49,684 bases of DNA from Candidatus Obscuribacterales bacterium. Its GTDB lineage: Bacteria > Cyanobacteriota > Vampirovibrionia > Obscuribacterales > Obscuribacteraceae. This document shows, piece by piece, positions 26,796-36,158 of the stretch (the stretch's first letter is position 1; each line of letters opens with the position of its first letter). Both the position numbers and the translations under genes were made by a program. A model generated the notes under the pieces. It worked only from the letters and a program-made list of their open reading frames with translations. It was not told where the DNA came from and did not search any database. The stretch covers positions 1-49,684 of the forward strand of contig JAKFUT010000147.1 of the NCBI GenBank assembly GCA_021732565.1. Reading direction: 5' to 3'.

Positions 26796-27305
26796 AAGGC
26801 TGCAAATAGTATTCTCTTTGAAGGAGGCTGACAAAGAAACGAGTGAGCTCAGCCTCCTTCATCGTGCAGGAGATCCTTCCATCCCATTTTGTACTCGCGC
26901 CAGATCTTGTAACCCAATTTTCCATACCAGTCCACAAGTCACGTCCAGCCGAGATACGAAGTGGTTACTCCCCGATTTCTTAGTTTCTCTGTGGACTTTG
27001 CTGCCAGGCTGCATTGGTATCATGGATTGCGAAAATGTGCGCAATAGAGGGATAGGACTTGCACTATGGCACCGGCATTACCTCCAAGCATATCGTTCCA
27101 TAAAATTCCTCCGGCATCCCATAACGATTGACGATCGCTCAACAACGCAGCCCAATTATTCGCGCGTCCCTGGCTAGCAAAATGTCACTCCTCAAATAAG
27201 CTGCCAGGACTTGGTCAGTTTCCATATGCTACAACGATGAAATCGAACTTTGAATGATTACTGCAACTGAATTGCCGCTAGAGCGATTATTACACAAGGA
27301 CAAAC
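26796..27305. other. Intergenic region with a 12-bp hairpin
   Basis: 510 bp without a credible gene. GAAGGAGGCTGA (26820-26831) and TCAGCCTCCTTC (26849-26860) make a perfect 12-bp stem with a 17-nt loop, 25 nt after the stop of the repeat-protein gene. There is no T-run, so it may be a processing or stabilising hairpin or a factor-dependent terminator. A 140-residue plus frame here has no coding character. Confidence 0.5.
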
Positions 27306-27833
27306 ATGCCTTACGACATTGCACCGATAAAATCACTGCAAAATGGTCGGAGAAGCCCCAAGATTTACCGAACCAGTTACTTCCTGCTGGCTAGTTTTGC
27401 ATGTGCGAGTTTGCCTTCTTCACTGGAATGCACCGCTTTCCTCCCGGCAGCTAATTGGACCGATGTGAACGGTTTCTATGTGGCGACACCCAACGGCGGT
27501 CTCAGTTGGTCTATCAGTCTTTTATTTTACGGGCTGGCCACGATGTATGGATTGGCCGGGTTTGCATCTACATTAGATTCATTTGGCATGCAAATGTTTG
27601 GCGCTGGCAGCTCCGGGACTATGAGTCCACGCGTACAAAAAACGATATCCTCGATGACCGTACTATTTCCGATACCCGTCATGGTCTGTACTGCATTGAT
27701 TTTAGGATCCGTCTATGGTTCCAGGGCCGCAAATTTAGTCGCACCGGATCTGGGAGGGAAGGAAACTGTTCGAGCTTTCAATTCCCGCGTGCCCGGCGAG
27801 ACATGCTGTCAGGTGGAAGTATTCAGTTTCTGA
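27306..27833 (+). CDS. Hypothetical membrane protein
   Basis: 175 residues; AAGGA lies 6 nt before the ATG. Three or four hydrophobic segments are visible: 'TSYFLLASFACASLP', 'SWSISLLFYGLATMYGLAGFA' and 'MTVLFPIPVMVCTALILGSVY', with a hydrophilic tail ending 'CCQVEVFSF'. No family recognised. Its end overlaps the convergent gene 27809-28267 by 25 bp. Confidence 0.6.
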   Translation: MPYDIAPIKSLQNGRRSPKIYRTSYFLLASFACASLPSSLECTAFLPAANWTDVNGFYVATPNGGLSWSISLLFYGLATMYGLAGFASTLDSFGMQMFGAGSSGTMSPRVQKTISSMTVLFPIPVMVCTALILGSVYGSRAANLVAPDLGGKETVRAFNSRVPGETCCQVEVFSF

Positions 27834-28267
27834 TTCCCTGCAACGTTGATGTGCGTTGGCGATATCGCAGAGGAAGGCTGTGTTGGTCCTTCACCATGCA
27901 ATCCTGCCGTCATTGGATAGTTGGACCGCTCCATGAAGACCTTCTCCAACTCAGCTGTGGACAGATCTTGGGGCGACTGAGGATTCGATTTCTTGCCCGA
28001 GAGCAACGCAAGCACCTCGTTGGGATTACTGCTGTCAGCGTTCTCGGCGCCGATAGCCCGAGTACAAATTGCACCGGAGCATTCTGCTAATGAGAGTGCA
28101 ACACCTTGCCATGCAAGCATGTATGAAGAGTTTCCATTCAGTAGTCTCCCGGGATCCCTGAAGTCGGGACGCCAGGGACACTGTCGAACATAGGTGCACC
28201 AAATCTTCGCATGATCATTTATGGATAGAGAGCCTGAGTAGTCAGGTTTCACTATTTCGCCGGGCAT
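27809..28267 (-). CDS. Hypothetical protein
   Basis: 152 residues, soluble, with no signal peptide. It contains 'KIWCTYVRQCPWRPDF' and 'MLAWQGVALSLAECSGAICT', then a polar C-terminus. The composition reads like a real protein, whereas the competing plus-strand frame 27455-28090 is Arg/Cys-rich and looks like shadow. The ATG at 28267 has no clear ribosome site. It is divergent from the pseudokinase gene (58-bp gap). No family recognised. Confidence 0.45.
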   Translation of the reverse strand: MPGEIVKPDYSGSLSINDHAKIWCTYVRQCPWRPDFRDPGRLLNGNSSYMLAWQGVALSLAECSGAICTRAIGAENADSSNPNEVLALLSGKKSNPQSPQDLSTAELEKVFMERSNYPMTAGLHGEGPTQPSSAISPTHINVAGNQKLNTST

Positions 28268-28325
28268 TTCATCACGTTGTCACACTTTTTAGCTACATTG
28301 CTGTGACAGGACAAACAGGTGGAGC

Positions 28326-30740
28326 ATGGTATTTCAGAGCACAAAGAACAAGAACTCCCATTTGAAGCTAACAGTGGGCGGCGGCGATTCGGACCCGACA
28401 GCCGAGAACGGTTCCATTGATGATGGCGACATCACAGGAGTGGACTCCACCGGCATTGTCACCCTTTCTGCCGCCAAAGACGAAGTGACGACGGATAGTG
28501 TCCGCGAAACGCCAACCATTGAGACCGATAGCTCAACGCAGAACGTGACCCTGCCGCTGAAATCGGGTCAGGGTGCAGAGGCGATAAGCCAAATCCCGCC
28601 GAAAAAAGACGAGGAACAGGCAACTGCGATACCACTTTTAGTTAAGCTAGCACACTCGGCGAATTCCCCGACACAAACGGCTCACTCTTCGACGAAAACA
28701 ACTGCTGCTTCCAGCGAACCGGGAGGCACAGACGGAATTGCCAAACAGATATCAAGCAAAACGGGCAGCGATGCAGTGGCTTATGAACTTGGCGCGGTTG
28801 TCCATCGTGATGCGCAGGGAATAGTCTACCGGGCACGGCGCCCTGGAAGCAATGACAGGCTGGCAATGAAAGTCTTCACCTCCGGTATCACGGAAAAACA
28901 TGCCATTGATAATTTTCAACGAGCAGCTGAGACTGCATCTACATGGACTCACGCCGCTCTAGCAAGAGTATATGACTATGGATTCTCCGATTCAGGTAAG
29001 CCTTTCGTTGTAACCGAAGAACTGCAAGGTCGCAGTCTGGAAGATATTTTAGGAAGAGAGAAACGTCTTAGTCGGGAACGAGCGTTACGACTGTTCATTC
29101 AGATTTGTGACGCGTTGGGTTATATCAGCTGGACAAAAGATACGGTAGGCGATTTGTCCAGCCAAAATATTTTCATTACTCGTGATGAAAGCGGTGTTGA
29201 AAGCGTCAAATTGCTAAATATTGGATTGAATGTGGAAGCACATTACGAGGTAGACGGGCTACCTCCTTCCGGAGCAAGGGTGGGATATGCCAGCCCGGAG
29301 CGCTGTGCAGGAATCGAAGTAGACGAGAGAGCGGCCATTTATTCAGTGGGATGCCTGCTGTTCGAATCGCTTTCCGGGCGTCGCCCCTTTGAAGCCGATA
29401 ACGAAATCGACGTAATTCAGAAGCACTTGAGCGAAAAACCTCGAGCACTATTTCGAACAGAACGTAAGCGAGACAAGAAATTAGAAGAAGTAGTATTACG
29501 GTGTTTGGAGAAAAATCCCTGTAATAGATTTCAAACATTCAATGAATTGAGTAATGAACTAGACGCGATTATGAACGCGTTGCCCAGCGTCGCCGCTTCA
29601 AAGATTCTCAGTCGCAATCAGCTAGCCAAAGTAATGGTTTGTTTTGCCGATTGCCTGATAGTGTGCTTCGCAATCACCGTGAGCGCTTTGGTCATGATGC
29701 AAATGGTGACTCAGTACAACGGAAAACTAACGGAACTGCGAACATCCATTGCTGCGGCCGAGGAGGCTTCATTCCTCATCACGGGAGGGTCTCAAGGACC
29801 TCGGACCTTTCCGTCGATTAACCAAATAGCGCAAATTGGAACCACCACTGGCCCCGTTCTTGAGGGTTCGTCCAGAGGTACAATCGACCCGCAGGGTGAT
29901 GCTACGGTAATTCAAGGGGTTAACATAATAGGTACACTTCCTCCTGAAGCCGAGAGAGCAGGGGAACTTTGGCAAGACGCCATCTTGAAGGCTGAGGCGT
30001 TGCATCAACCAAGCGCAGTCCTGGGTGATCTTCACATGCGCCGCGCCGAAACTTTCGACTTTGATTTGAATAACGTAAAGGCAGAGTCTGAGTACAAAAA
30101 AGCACTGGCGATATTTGACAAGGAAGGTTTGAAATTCGAAGCGAGTACAGCAATTGAACATCTCAGCATTATTGCTGCAAGGGTGTGCGGAGCCCGTGAG
30201 TCGGGAACGAATCTGTATTCGACAATTACGCCTGATATCATCAGCCGCTTTAAGGCGCCGCTGGAACGGCAAGTTTCTCGAAACAAAGCTGTGGGCTTGG
30301 ATGATGATTTTTTGTTCGCACCCTTGCTTGCTGGCATGTGGACTAAACAGGGACAATTCGACAAAGCAGAAAAGTTGTTAAAGGACGCTCTAAACAGCGT
30401 AGGCGAAGACCAGCAGCAATTCACACATCAGTGGGAGCTCGCCGATTGCCTTAAGAGAAAGGCTAAACTATCTCAGGCGTGCATCTGGTACAAGAAAGCA
30501 TTCGACACTGCAAGAACTACATTGTCGTCCTCTTCAGGACAAGATGTTTTCATAATTTCTAGAGCGTATGGCGATGTTCTGAAACAGCTCGGGCGAACAA
30601 GAGATGCTGAGGCGGTGGTTCAGGAAACGCATGAATTCTTCGCCCCGGCCCGCCCATATTACCCCACTGTGATTCCCATTCAGATACAGGAGCCACGACC
30701 GATTCCGCACGCCACCTATGACCCGTTTGCCGGCGAGTAG
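28326..30740 (+). CDS. Predicted pseudokinase with membrane segment and TPRs
   Basis: 804 residues. The first 150 are a polar Ser/Thr/Asp-rich region. A protein-kinase fold follows at about 152-420: VAIK-type Lys is kept (LAMK, K182), but the glycine loop is degenerate (GAVVHRDAQG), the catalytic loop reads VGDLSSQN (Asp276 kept, His-Arg and Lys lost) and DFG is replaced by NIG (298-300), losing the Mg-binding Asp. 'YASPERC' and 'IYSVGCLLFESLSGRRPF' confirm the C-lobe. Membrane helix about 436-460, then TPR units ('AESEYKKALAIFDKEG', 'FDKAEKLLKDALNSVG'). The layout equals that of the three active kinases in the window, so it is a diverged paralogue, probably a signalling scaffold. Confidence 0.87.
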   Translation: MVFQSTKNKNSHLKLTVGGGDSDPTAENGSIDDGDITGVDSTGIVTLSAAKDEVTTDSVRETPTIETDSSTQNVTLPLKSGQGAEAISQIPPKKDEEQATAIPLLVKLAHSANSPTQTAHSSTKTTAASSEPGGTDGIAKQISSKTGSDAVAYELGAVVHRDAQGIVYRARRPGSNDRLAMKVFTSGITEKHAIDNFQRAAETASTWTHAALARVYDYGFSDSGKPFVVTEELQGRSLEDILGREKRLSRERALRLFIQICDALGYISWTKDTVGDLSSQNIFITRDESGVESVKLLNIGLNVEAHYEVDGLPPSGARVGYASPERCAGIEVDERAAIYSVGCLLFESLSGRRPFEADNEIDVIQKHLSEKPRALFRTERKRDKKLEEVVLRCLEKNPCNRFQTFNELSNELDAIMNALPSVAASKILSRNQLAKVMVCFADCLIVCFAITVSALVMMQMVTQYNGKLTELRTSIAAAEEASFLITGGSQGPRTFPSINQIAQIGTTTGPVLEGSSRGTIDPQGDATVIQGVNIIGTLPPEAERAGELWQDAILKAEALHQPSAVLGDLHMRRAETFDFDLNNVKAESEYKKALAIFDKEGLKFEASTAIEHLSIIAARVCGARESGTNLYSTITPDIISRFKAPLERQVSRNKAVGLDDDFLFAPLLAGMWTKQGQFDKAEKLLKDALNSVGEDQQQFTHQWELADCLKRKAKLSQACIWYKKAFDTARTTLSSSSGQDVFIISRAYGDVLKQLGRTRDAEAVVQETHEFFAPARPYYPTVIPIQIQEPRPIPHATYDPFAGE

Positions 30741-30832
30741 CCAGAGCCATATGTGCATTCAATTGCGTGGTGCAAAGGAGAATGCGAACTCCCGTGTTTG
30801 TATTTATTCGGCCCGAGAGTGTCAGATAATCC

Positions 30833-31675
30833 TCAGAGCGAAATTACCCTCCGCACCAGTGCTGTTTCGTAGTATTCGGCGATTGCATCCGTTTCTGAAA
30901 TGTCTTCAAAATAGGACGAGGCTTGAGTAATGAACGTGTCATACATGGCGCCGCAAACTCGAGTGCCACCGTCGCCGGCTCGCATGATCATTTCTTCTTC
31001 CGTACACTCACATTTGTATGGGTCAACATTGAGATGAAGTCCGAAGGCGTTTGGCTCAGCAGCAACCTGAAGGGCTGCCGACCCGAAATTTTTCTCAAGC
31101 TTCGGATCTCGCAAGGGGCGGTTGCCCCAGGGAAACAAGTCTTCTGCACCGCCTGAATACGCCCACTCCCATTGATCCGAAGTCGCAAGGCAATACCCTC
31201 GTTCGTCCAAAGCCTTCACAATTATTTCGTGGCAAGTGAGATCGTCGGCATCTTCTGCCTCGTCGTAGTAAATCTCCGCGAAACGCGGTTCCAGTTCAAT
31301 CAAATACGGGCGCAAATTGACGCGCCGTTGTTCGGTAAGCACACTCTTCAGATAGTGGGTTATGCTTTCTCCCTCCACAATGGCACCATTATCCAGCAGG
31401 CTCTCCAGCCATTTTTCGCATTCTTCATCCGGCAGAACTACCTTTTGATTGTCTCTGTACCCCAGCTCCACCACTCCACCAGGAATGAATCCGAAGATCG
31501 CTTTATCCTTTGAGAATAGAGCCACGGAACACTTTTGATCTCCGCGTTTGAATTCTTCAATCTTTTCGAATTTTGCTCCGCATTTCTTACCAATTGCCCT
31601 CGCCTGGCCTCGCTTGTCGCCCTCCTCTAACGAATTCCAAAGATGAAGGCTAAGCTCATCTATCCAATCAGTCAT
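30833..31675 (-). CDS. FGE-sulfatase-fold-like hypothetical protein
   Basis: 280 residues, no signal peptide. The middle and C-terminus echo the formylglycine-generating-enzyme/C-type-lectin fold: 'LATSDQWEWAYSGG', 'FPWGNRP', 'NFGSAAL', 'NAFGLHLN' and 'MIMRAGDGG'. The usual late motif with catalytic Cys and 'RxAxR' is not seen, so it is unlikely to make formylglycine and may be a binding variant. The N-terminal 150 residues are acidic and not recognised. It converges with the pseudokinase gene (93-bp gap) and is divergent from the A2M-like gene. Confidence 0.65.
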   Translation of the reverse strand: MTDWIDELSLHLWNSLEEGDKRGQARAIGKKCGAKFEKIEEFKRGDQKCSVALFSKDKAIFGFIPGGVVELGYRDNQKVVLPDEECEKWLESLLDNGAIVEGESITHYLKSVLTEQRRVNLRPYLIELEPRFAEIYYDEAEDADDLTCHEIIVKALDERGYCLATSDQWEWAYSGGAEDLFPWGNRPLRDPKLEKNFGSAALQVAAEPNAFGLHLNVDPYKCECTEEEMIMRAGDGGTRVCGAMYDTFITQASSYFEDISETDAIAEYYETALVRRVISL

Positions 31676-32031
31676 ATACCTCTCCTTTGCGGAACCAAGA
31701 GCGAAACTATCAGCCGCGATCAGTCTTTAATTAATTTAGTTAATCCAACACGAAGACTCAAGGCTATGGTGTTTTACCTAATGAATACGCAAGGATTCTA
31801 GATAAACCATCGTTCGGAATTCTGGAGACGGAGAGGGAGAAGCACCATTAAATCTCAAAATGAGATCACAAAAACGGGTACCGACTTAATGACCATGCGC
31901 GTCAGAAGCCTATCACTTGGATAACAAAGGTGGTATCTTCTTCCGCAAATTGCCATTAATGATATCAGTGGGTCACTCTGGCACCGCTAATATATTTTGG
32001 GCTCCCCGAAGAAGTTTGATCCAAGACGCAC
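31676..32031. other. Divergent intergenic region
   Basis: It lies between the FGE-like gene (leftward) and the A2M-like gene (rightward). The only structure noted is ATCTCA-AAA-TGAGAT at about 31853-31867, a short perfect dyad that could be an operator. A TATATT box near 31990 lacks a clear -35 partner. Confidence 0.35.
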
Positions 32032-35000
32032 ATGAACCAACTCACAGTTACTGATGTCCAAGCCGCGCAAGCAAACAGCGACAAGATCATCATAGGCAAA
32101 TCATTTGCATTCGTGCCAAGTGAGATTTTTGACAACCCTGGTAACTCAGGACCAAGGAAGTTTCACATAGTTCCGTTACTCGGTCCAACTCCTGTTCAAC
32201 TGCCCGGGGTAGAGATTAAGCCGCTACCGCTGGACATCACTCTAAGAAGCCTTACTTGCGACAAATCCGTTTATCGCGCGGATCGCGATCAGGTTAATTT
32301 GTTCGTTCTCAGTCCGACTGCATCGGTTGTACCACTGAATGTGGAAATCCGCGGCAATGGAGCGGTCCTCTCTCGTCATCAGGTTCAATCTGGACCGCAT
32401 GGAGAGGCACAACTAAAATTGAAGAACTTGCCTGTGGGTGAATATGAGGCAGCCTTCGCCGGCGAAACGGACGCCAAGTGTAATTTTAGTGTTGCGGAGT
32501 ACCGCTTGGTGCCGCTCGTTGCCACACTGGTTAATCGTGTTGCCGAAAAAGACGGTAGGCTGTCCGTCAAATTATCCTTAGACACATATGGAAAACCGGT
32601 CACTGGCGAAGTACGCATTGATGTGCTCGATGGTGCCAATCGACAGGACAGTGTAATTGCCCAAGCCCTTGACGGACACTGTTCATTTTTAATCGAATTG
32701 AAGGGGGCCGGCCCACATGCGCTATCGGTCCAACTCTTGTCTGATTCTGCCAAAACAGCGAGTGTACCTCTTACCGGCAGTCGGACAACGGAGCGATCGT
32801 TAACCGTTTTTTGTCCACTCGGCACGCAAACAATCGGTTCAATGTTGCCTTCCGCCACAAGTCGCGAAGTGAGAGGGCTGTATCTGGAAGACGGATCATC
32901 GCTAACCTCCCTGGTTTCTCTAGATCGAGTGGATACCGATTGCGCTCGTTTGCAAGTTCATGCTCCCATTGAAACACTGCAAGTGGTAGTGATCGACCCG
33001 ACTGCAATGAGTTTGGAAAGCACACGAAAGAAGGATAGCGAGATCAGATCTGCTGAATTCCCTGAGAAATACACGCGTGCCGACGACCTCTTCAAACAAG
33101 GCAAACTCGTCGAAGCGTTAGAGCTTTTTCTTGAATTACACACTGCTGCAAATTATCCGCATCCATATTATTCTTACTACATCGCATGCTGCCATGCGCG
33201 ACTCAATCGACGCGAAGAAGCACTGGTATGGTTAAAGCACTCCATCAATGAGGGTTGGTGGGATTATGCACACATGGCTGCAGACAAGGATCTAGAATCG
33301 CTGCACGGATGGGGCCCCTTCGATTCATTAATGGGGCATGGCTATCGCGAAGTAATGTTCGAAGATGTTACGGCGGGCCAGGTACTCGATATCGAAGTTA
33401 CCGGACCAATCAGTGTAATCGCTATCGGAGCGGTCTCATCCGGTCGTCCATGGGAGGGGTGGACATCGGTCGTCAAGCCGTCGACGGGTCCCCCGCGAAT
33501 CAACGTAGAGAAGCGATGCGAAGCTGGAGGCCATGTCACGATCGACGTCGAGCCGTCGGGGCGGCCCGATCCACTGATCTATGCACTGGTGAAAGACGCA
33601 CGACTCGTAAGTGCAGATACACCTGTTGCTCGCCTGGCAGCTTGTCTCAAGGCCTACGTTGAGACTACCAGCGAGAGGCTTGCAGTTCACTGGCCCGCCG
33701 AACTTTTGCTAACACGCTTGAATACCCTGGCTGTTTCTGATCGTAGCCCCGGTGCAAAGACAATTTTAGCGCTGCGATCTTTGTCTGATGCGGATATTGA
33801 CCTGATATTTCGAAAGCTGGGTCCGGGACAAACAGGCGGGACATCACAAAATAAATGGGGAGACCTGAAAGCTCCCGTCGAGCTGGAAGGCGCGATAGGA
33901 GAGAATACTCCGGCTAGCGCCCGCCCCCGGAGCACGCTACTCGACGATCCGGAGGTCCTGTTCGCCGGTTTTATACCGGTGACGGACGGCCGAGCCGCAC
34001 TGAAACTGAAATTGCCCGATGTAATTGCAGATTACGTAATAGAGATATTCGTCACAGCAGAACTCGAGTGGTCTTCGGCACAGGCAACCTTTCGGGCGGA
34101 GAAAGATCCGTTCATTGAGTTCATGGTACCTGTCTTCGCTCGCGAAGGTGAGTCAACGTTTGGATCTGTGCACGTCAGCAGCCAGACAAAAGCTGTTCGC
34201 CTTATGGTGCTTAAAGATGGTGAACGAGTTGCTCTACTCGACGGAGTCGTTTCTGTCTCAGCATCAGATCCTGTTACCATTTGTGGAGAAGCGAAGTATA
34301 CCTTTGCAGTTTCTCCCGGCATTTATGAAGCCATATTGGAAGATACCGACGGCAGCGAACTAGACCGGCGATGCAGCCTTGTTAACGAGCCAGGCAAAAT
34401 AAACCGTCTTGTGAAGCCGATACGATTACTCGAGGCCGGACAATTCGTATCTCGCGCGAATAACCCGCAAATACTATCCTTGGCGGTGCTTCCCGGACTC
34501 GATTCCTCCTTCAACGCACTTGTTCGAGCAACGGCAGACTATGCTCATGCGTGCTGCGAACAGACTGCGGCGAAGGTACTCTGTGCCGCGCTTTTGTATC
34601 TTACGTCAAAAAACAACGAAGAAAAAGAGATGGCCCAAGCAGCCGTGCTCGCGGGAATAGCCAGAGAACAAACCATGTGGCTGCGAGATCGAGGATTTAA
34701 GATGTATCCGGAATCTGATAACACGCCACATGCCTTCTATACTCCCAAAGTTGCACGTTACCTCTTTTACCTCTCTTCAATGGTCGGAGAAACGACTCGT
34801 TCACTGTTCAGCGTAGAGATGCGCACGGCTCTGGCGCTGGCGGGGTCTATGGCCGTAAACGCGAGTCAGGCTGTCGGCTTGAAATGGCCTCCGACCCAAA
34901 TTAGTTCATGTGAAGATGCCTATGCCGCAATTCGATTTGGCAACAACGGTGCAGCGAGCATTCTCAATCTCATTCGAAAGCAGAGAAAAGGCTCCAGTTT

Positions 35001-35823
35001 TGCTGGTAGTCTAGTCAAACCCGATCCACATTTGGGTACGAAGGTGGGCCAACGTGCTGAACTTGCCTATGCTTCAGCTACCTTACTTCGCGGAGGACTA
35101 GCCACCGACATTCCGAAGGCACTCGAGTTAGCCTCATCAGTCATTGATTCTTTTAACGGGGAGGGGAGGTTATACTCCACCGTTGATTCAATTCCCGCAA
35201 TAGTCCTAATGAGCGAGTTGCAGCGTGCCGGAGTAACCGCCGATTCTGCCCGAGTTGAGATCGATGGTACGCTGTGCTCTCTTACGGAGGCCCGTGCACG
35301 GGCCGGCACCATATCTAGTGTAAAAGTTTTGGCTGGTGTCGTAGCGATTGAAGCATGTTTGACAGTCGTTGAAGACTGGAGCACCTTCTGCACCGATATG
35401 CAAATACGAGTAGCCCTGGAAAAAGGAGGGAAAGCCCAGCGATCATTCTTGCCCGGAGATGAAGTAGATCTTCATGTCAGAATCGAAACGGGTTACGTCG
35501 CTGGAGACATACTCTGGGTTTGCCTTCCGGATGTCCTCTCTCGGCTGGTGGGGGGAGCGCAGGCAAAATTGTTTGCCGTAGACTTTCAGGGAAAGGACCA
35601 CCTGCGCATTCCACTGGCAGTCACCGGAACAACGCGTTCACCTTTCGGCAAGGATGGAAAACAATCGCTGATGATTTGCGTGCGCAACATGTTTAATGAA
35701 GAACGAGGTATCTCTGCCGGTCAAATGCAATTGTCGGTGGGCTCATTGCCCCAGCCGATAAACGAGCGCTTGTTTGCAGGTGTCCCGTGCGATAGTCCCG
35801 CGCAGCGCGATGGAATGGAATAA
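32032..35823 (+). CDS. Alpha-2-macroglobulin-like protein with thioester motif and TPR insert
   Basis: 1,263 residues. The N-terminal third is beta-rich, as expected for macroglobulin (MG) domains ('SLTCDKSVYRADRDQVNL'). A TPR-like insert follows at about 345-430 ('ADDLFKQGKLVEALELFLEL'). Near 640-710 is the A2M-family stretch 'VLFAGFIPVTDGRA' and 'LKLPDVIADYVIEIFV'. The thioester motif CCEQ (C841-Q844) lies in a helical region fitting the thioester domain, and a C-terminal beta domain ends the protein. A2M proteins trap proteases and bind targets covalently. Bacterial A2Ms are normally exported lipoproteins; here no signal peptide is visible, and a later start giving one was not found. Confidence 0.8.
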   Translation: MNQLTVTDVQAAQANSDKIIIGKSFAFVPSEIFDNPGNSGPRKFHIVPLLGPTPVQLPGVEIKPLPLDITLRSLTCDKSVYRADRDQVNLFVLSPTASVVPLNVEIRGNGAVLSRHQVQSGPHGEAQLKLKNLPVGEYEAAFAGETDAKCNFSVAEYRLVPLVATLVNRVAEKDGRLSVKLSLDTYGKPVTGEVRIDVLDGANRQDSVIAQALDGHCSFLIELKGAGPHALSVQLLSDSAKTASVPLTGSRTTERSLTVFCPLGTQTIGSMLPSATSREVRGLYLEDGSSLTSLVSLDRVDTDCARLQVHAPIETLQVVVIDPTAMSLESTRKKDSEIRSAEFPEKYTRADDLFKQGKLVEALELFLELHTAANYPHPYYSYYIACCHARLNRREEALVWLKHSINEGWWDYAHMAADKDLESLHGWGPFDSLMGHGYREVMFEDVTAGQVLDIEVTGPISVIAIGAVSSGRPWEGWTSVVKPSTGPPRINVEKRCEAGGHVTIDVEPSGRPDPLIYALVKDARLVSADTPVARLAACLKAYVETTSERLAVHWPAELLLTRLNTLAVSDRSPGAKTILALRSLSDADIDLIFRKLGPGQTGGTSQNKWGDLKAPVELEGAIGENTPASARPRSTLLDDPEVLFAGFIPVTDGRAALKLKLPDVIADYVIEIFVTAELEWSSAQATFRAEKDPFIEFMVPVFAREGESTFGSVHVSSQTKAVRLMVLKDGERVALLDGVVSVSASDPVTICGEAKYTFAVSPGIYEAILEDTDGSELDRRCSLVNEPGKINRLVKPIRLLEAGQFVSRANNPQILSLAVLPGLDSSFNALVRATADYAHACCEQTAAKVLCAALLYLTSKNNEEKEMAQAAVLAGIAREQTMWLRDRGFKMYPESDNTPHAFYTPKVARYLFYLSSMVGETTRSLFSVEMRTALALAGSMAVNASQAVGLKWPPTQISSCEDAYAAIRFGNNGAASILNLIRKQRKGSSFAGSLVKPDPHLGTKVGQRAELAYASATLLRGGLATDIPKALELASSVIDSFNGEGRLYSTVDSIPAIVLMSELQRAGVTADSARVEIDGTLCSLTEARARAGTISSVKVLAGVVAIEACLTVVEDWSTFCTDMQIRVALEKGGKAQRSFLPGDEVDLHVRIETGYVAGDILWVCLPDVLSRLVGGAQAKLFAVDFQGKDHLRIPLAVTGTTRSPFGKDGKQSLMICVRNMFNEERGISAGQMQLSVGSLPQPINERLFAGVPCDSPAQRDGME

Positions 35824-36158
35824 GACCGATGTCTTTTTCGCGACCGAGATTTCATCTCGACACCTGAAAGGATCATTTGCGAAGAGATAGATGTCTCGAC
35901 AAAATCCCTCGACAAATCGAGCGGGATGTTTCAAGTGCAGCTGATTTCCGTCACCTATTTATCTATACAGTGCAAAAGATGCATATAGAAGTCAGCGCCT
36001 GGTCTGCGATTTCAAGAAGGCGTCACAAATTTTGTATATAACGGTCCATTACGGTTCCGCGAGATTCCCCAATTCAGCGGGTATGATGGCCGTAATCGAA
36101 TGATACCGTGGACCCGAAGGCTAAGCGTCAGCTTAGCCCTCGTTGAGACAGGTGCTCC
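35824..36158. other. Intergenic region with leader hairpin
   Basis: 335 bp between two large plus-strand genes. Just before the WD40 gene GGCTAAG (36119-36125) and CTTAGCC (36132-36138) form a 7-bp stem with a 6-nt loop, extended by CGA/TCG after one mismatch (36115-36142). Two smaller dyads, CGAGAT/ATCTCG near 35845-35861 and CTCGA/TCGAG near 35907-35920, follow the A2M gene and might help end its transcript. No T-runs. Confidence 0.45.

Noticed and set aside
26755..27177. 140-residue plus frame after the repeat-protein gene
   Set aside because: No ribosome site and a random-looking composition; it starts inside the real gene in another frame.
27455..28090. 211-residue plus frame
   Set aside because: Arg/Cys/Trp-rich shadow of the membrane-protein gene and of the minus-strand gene at 27809.
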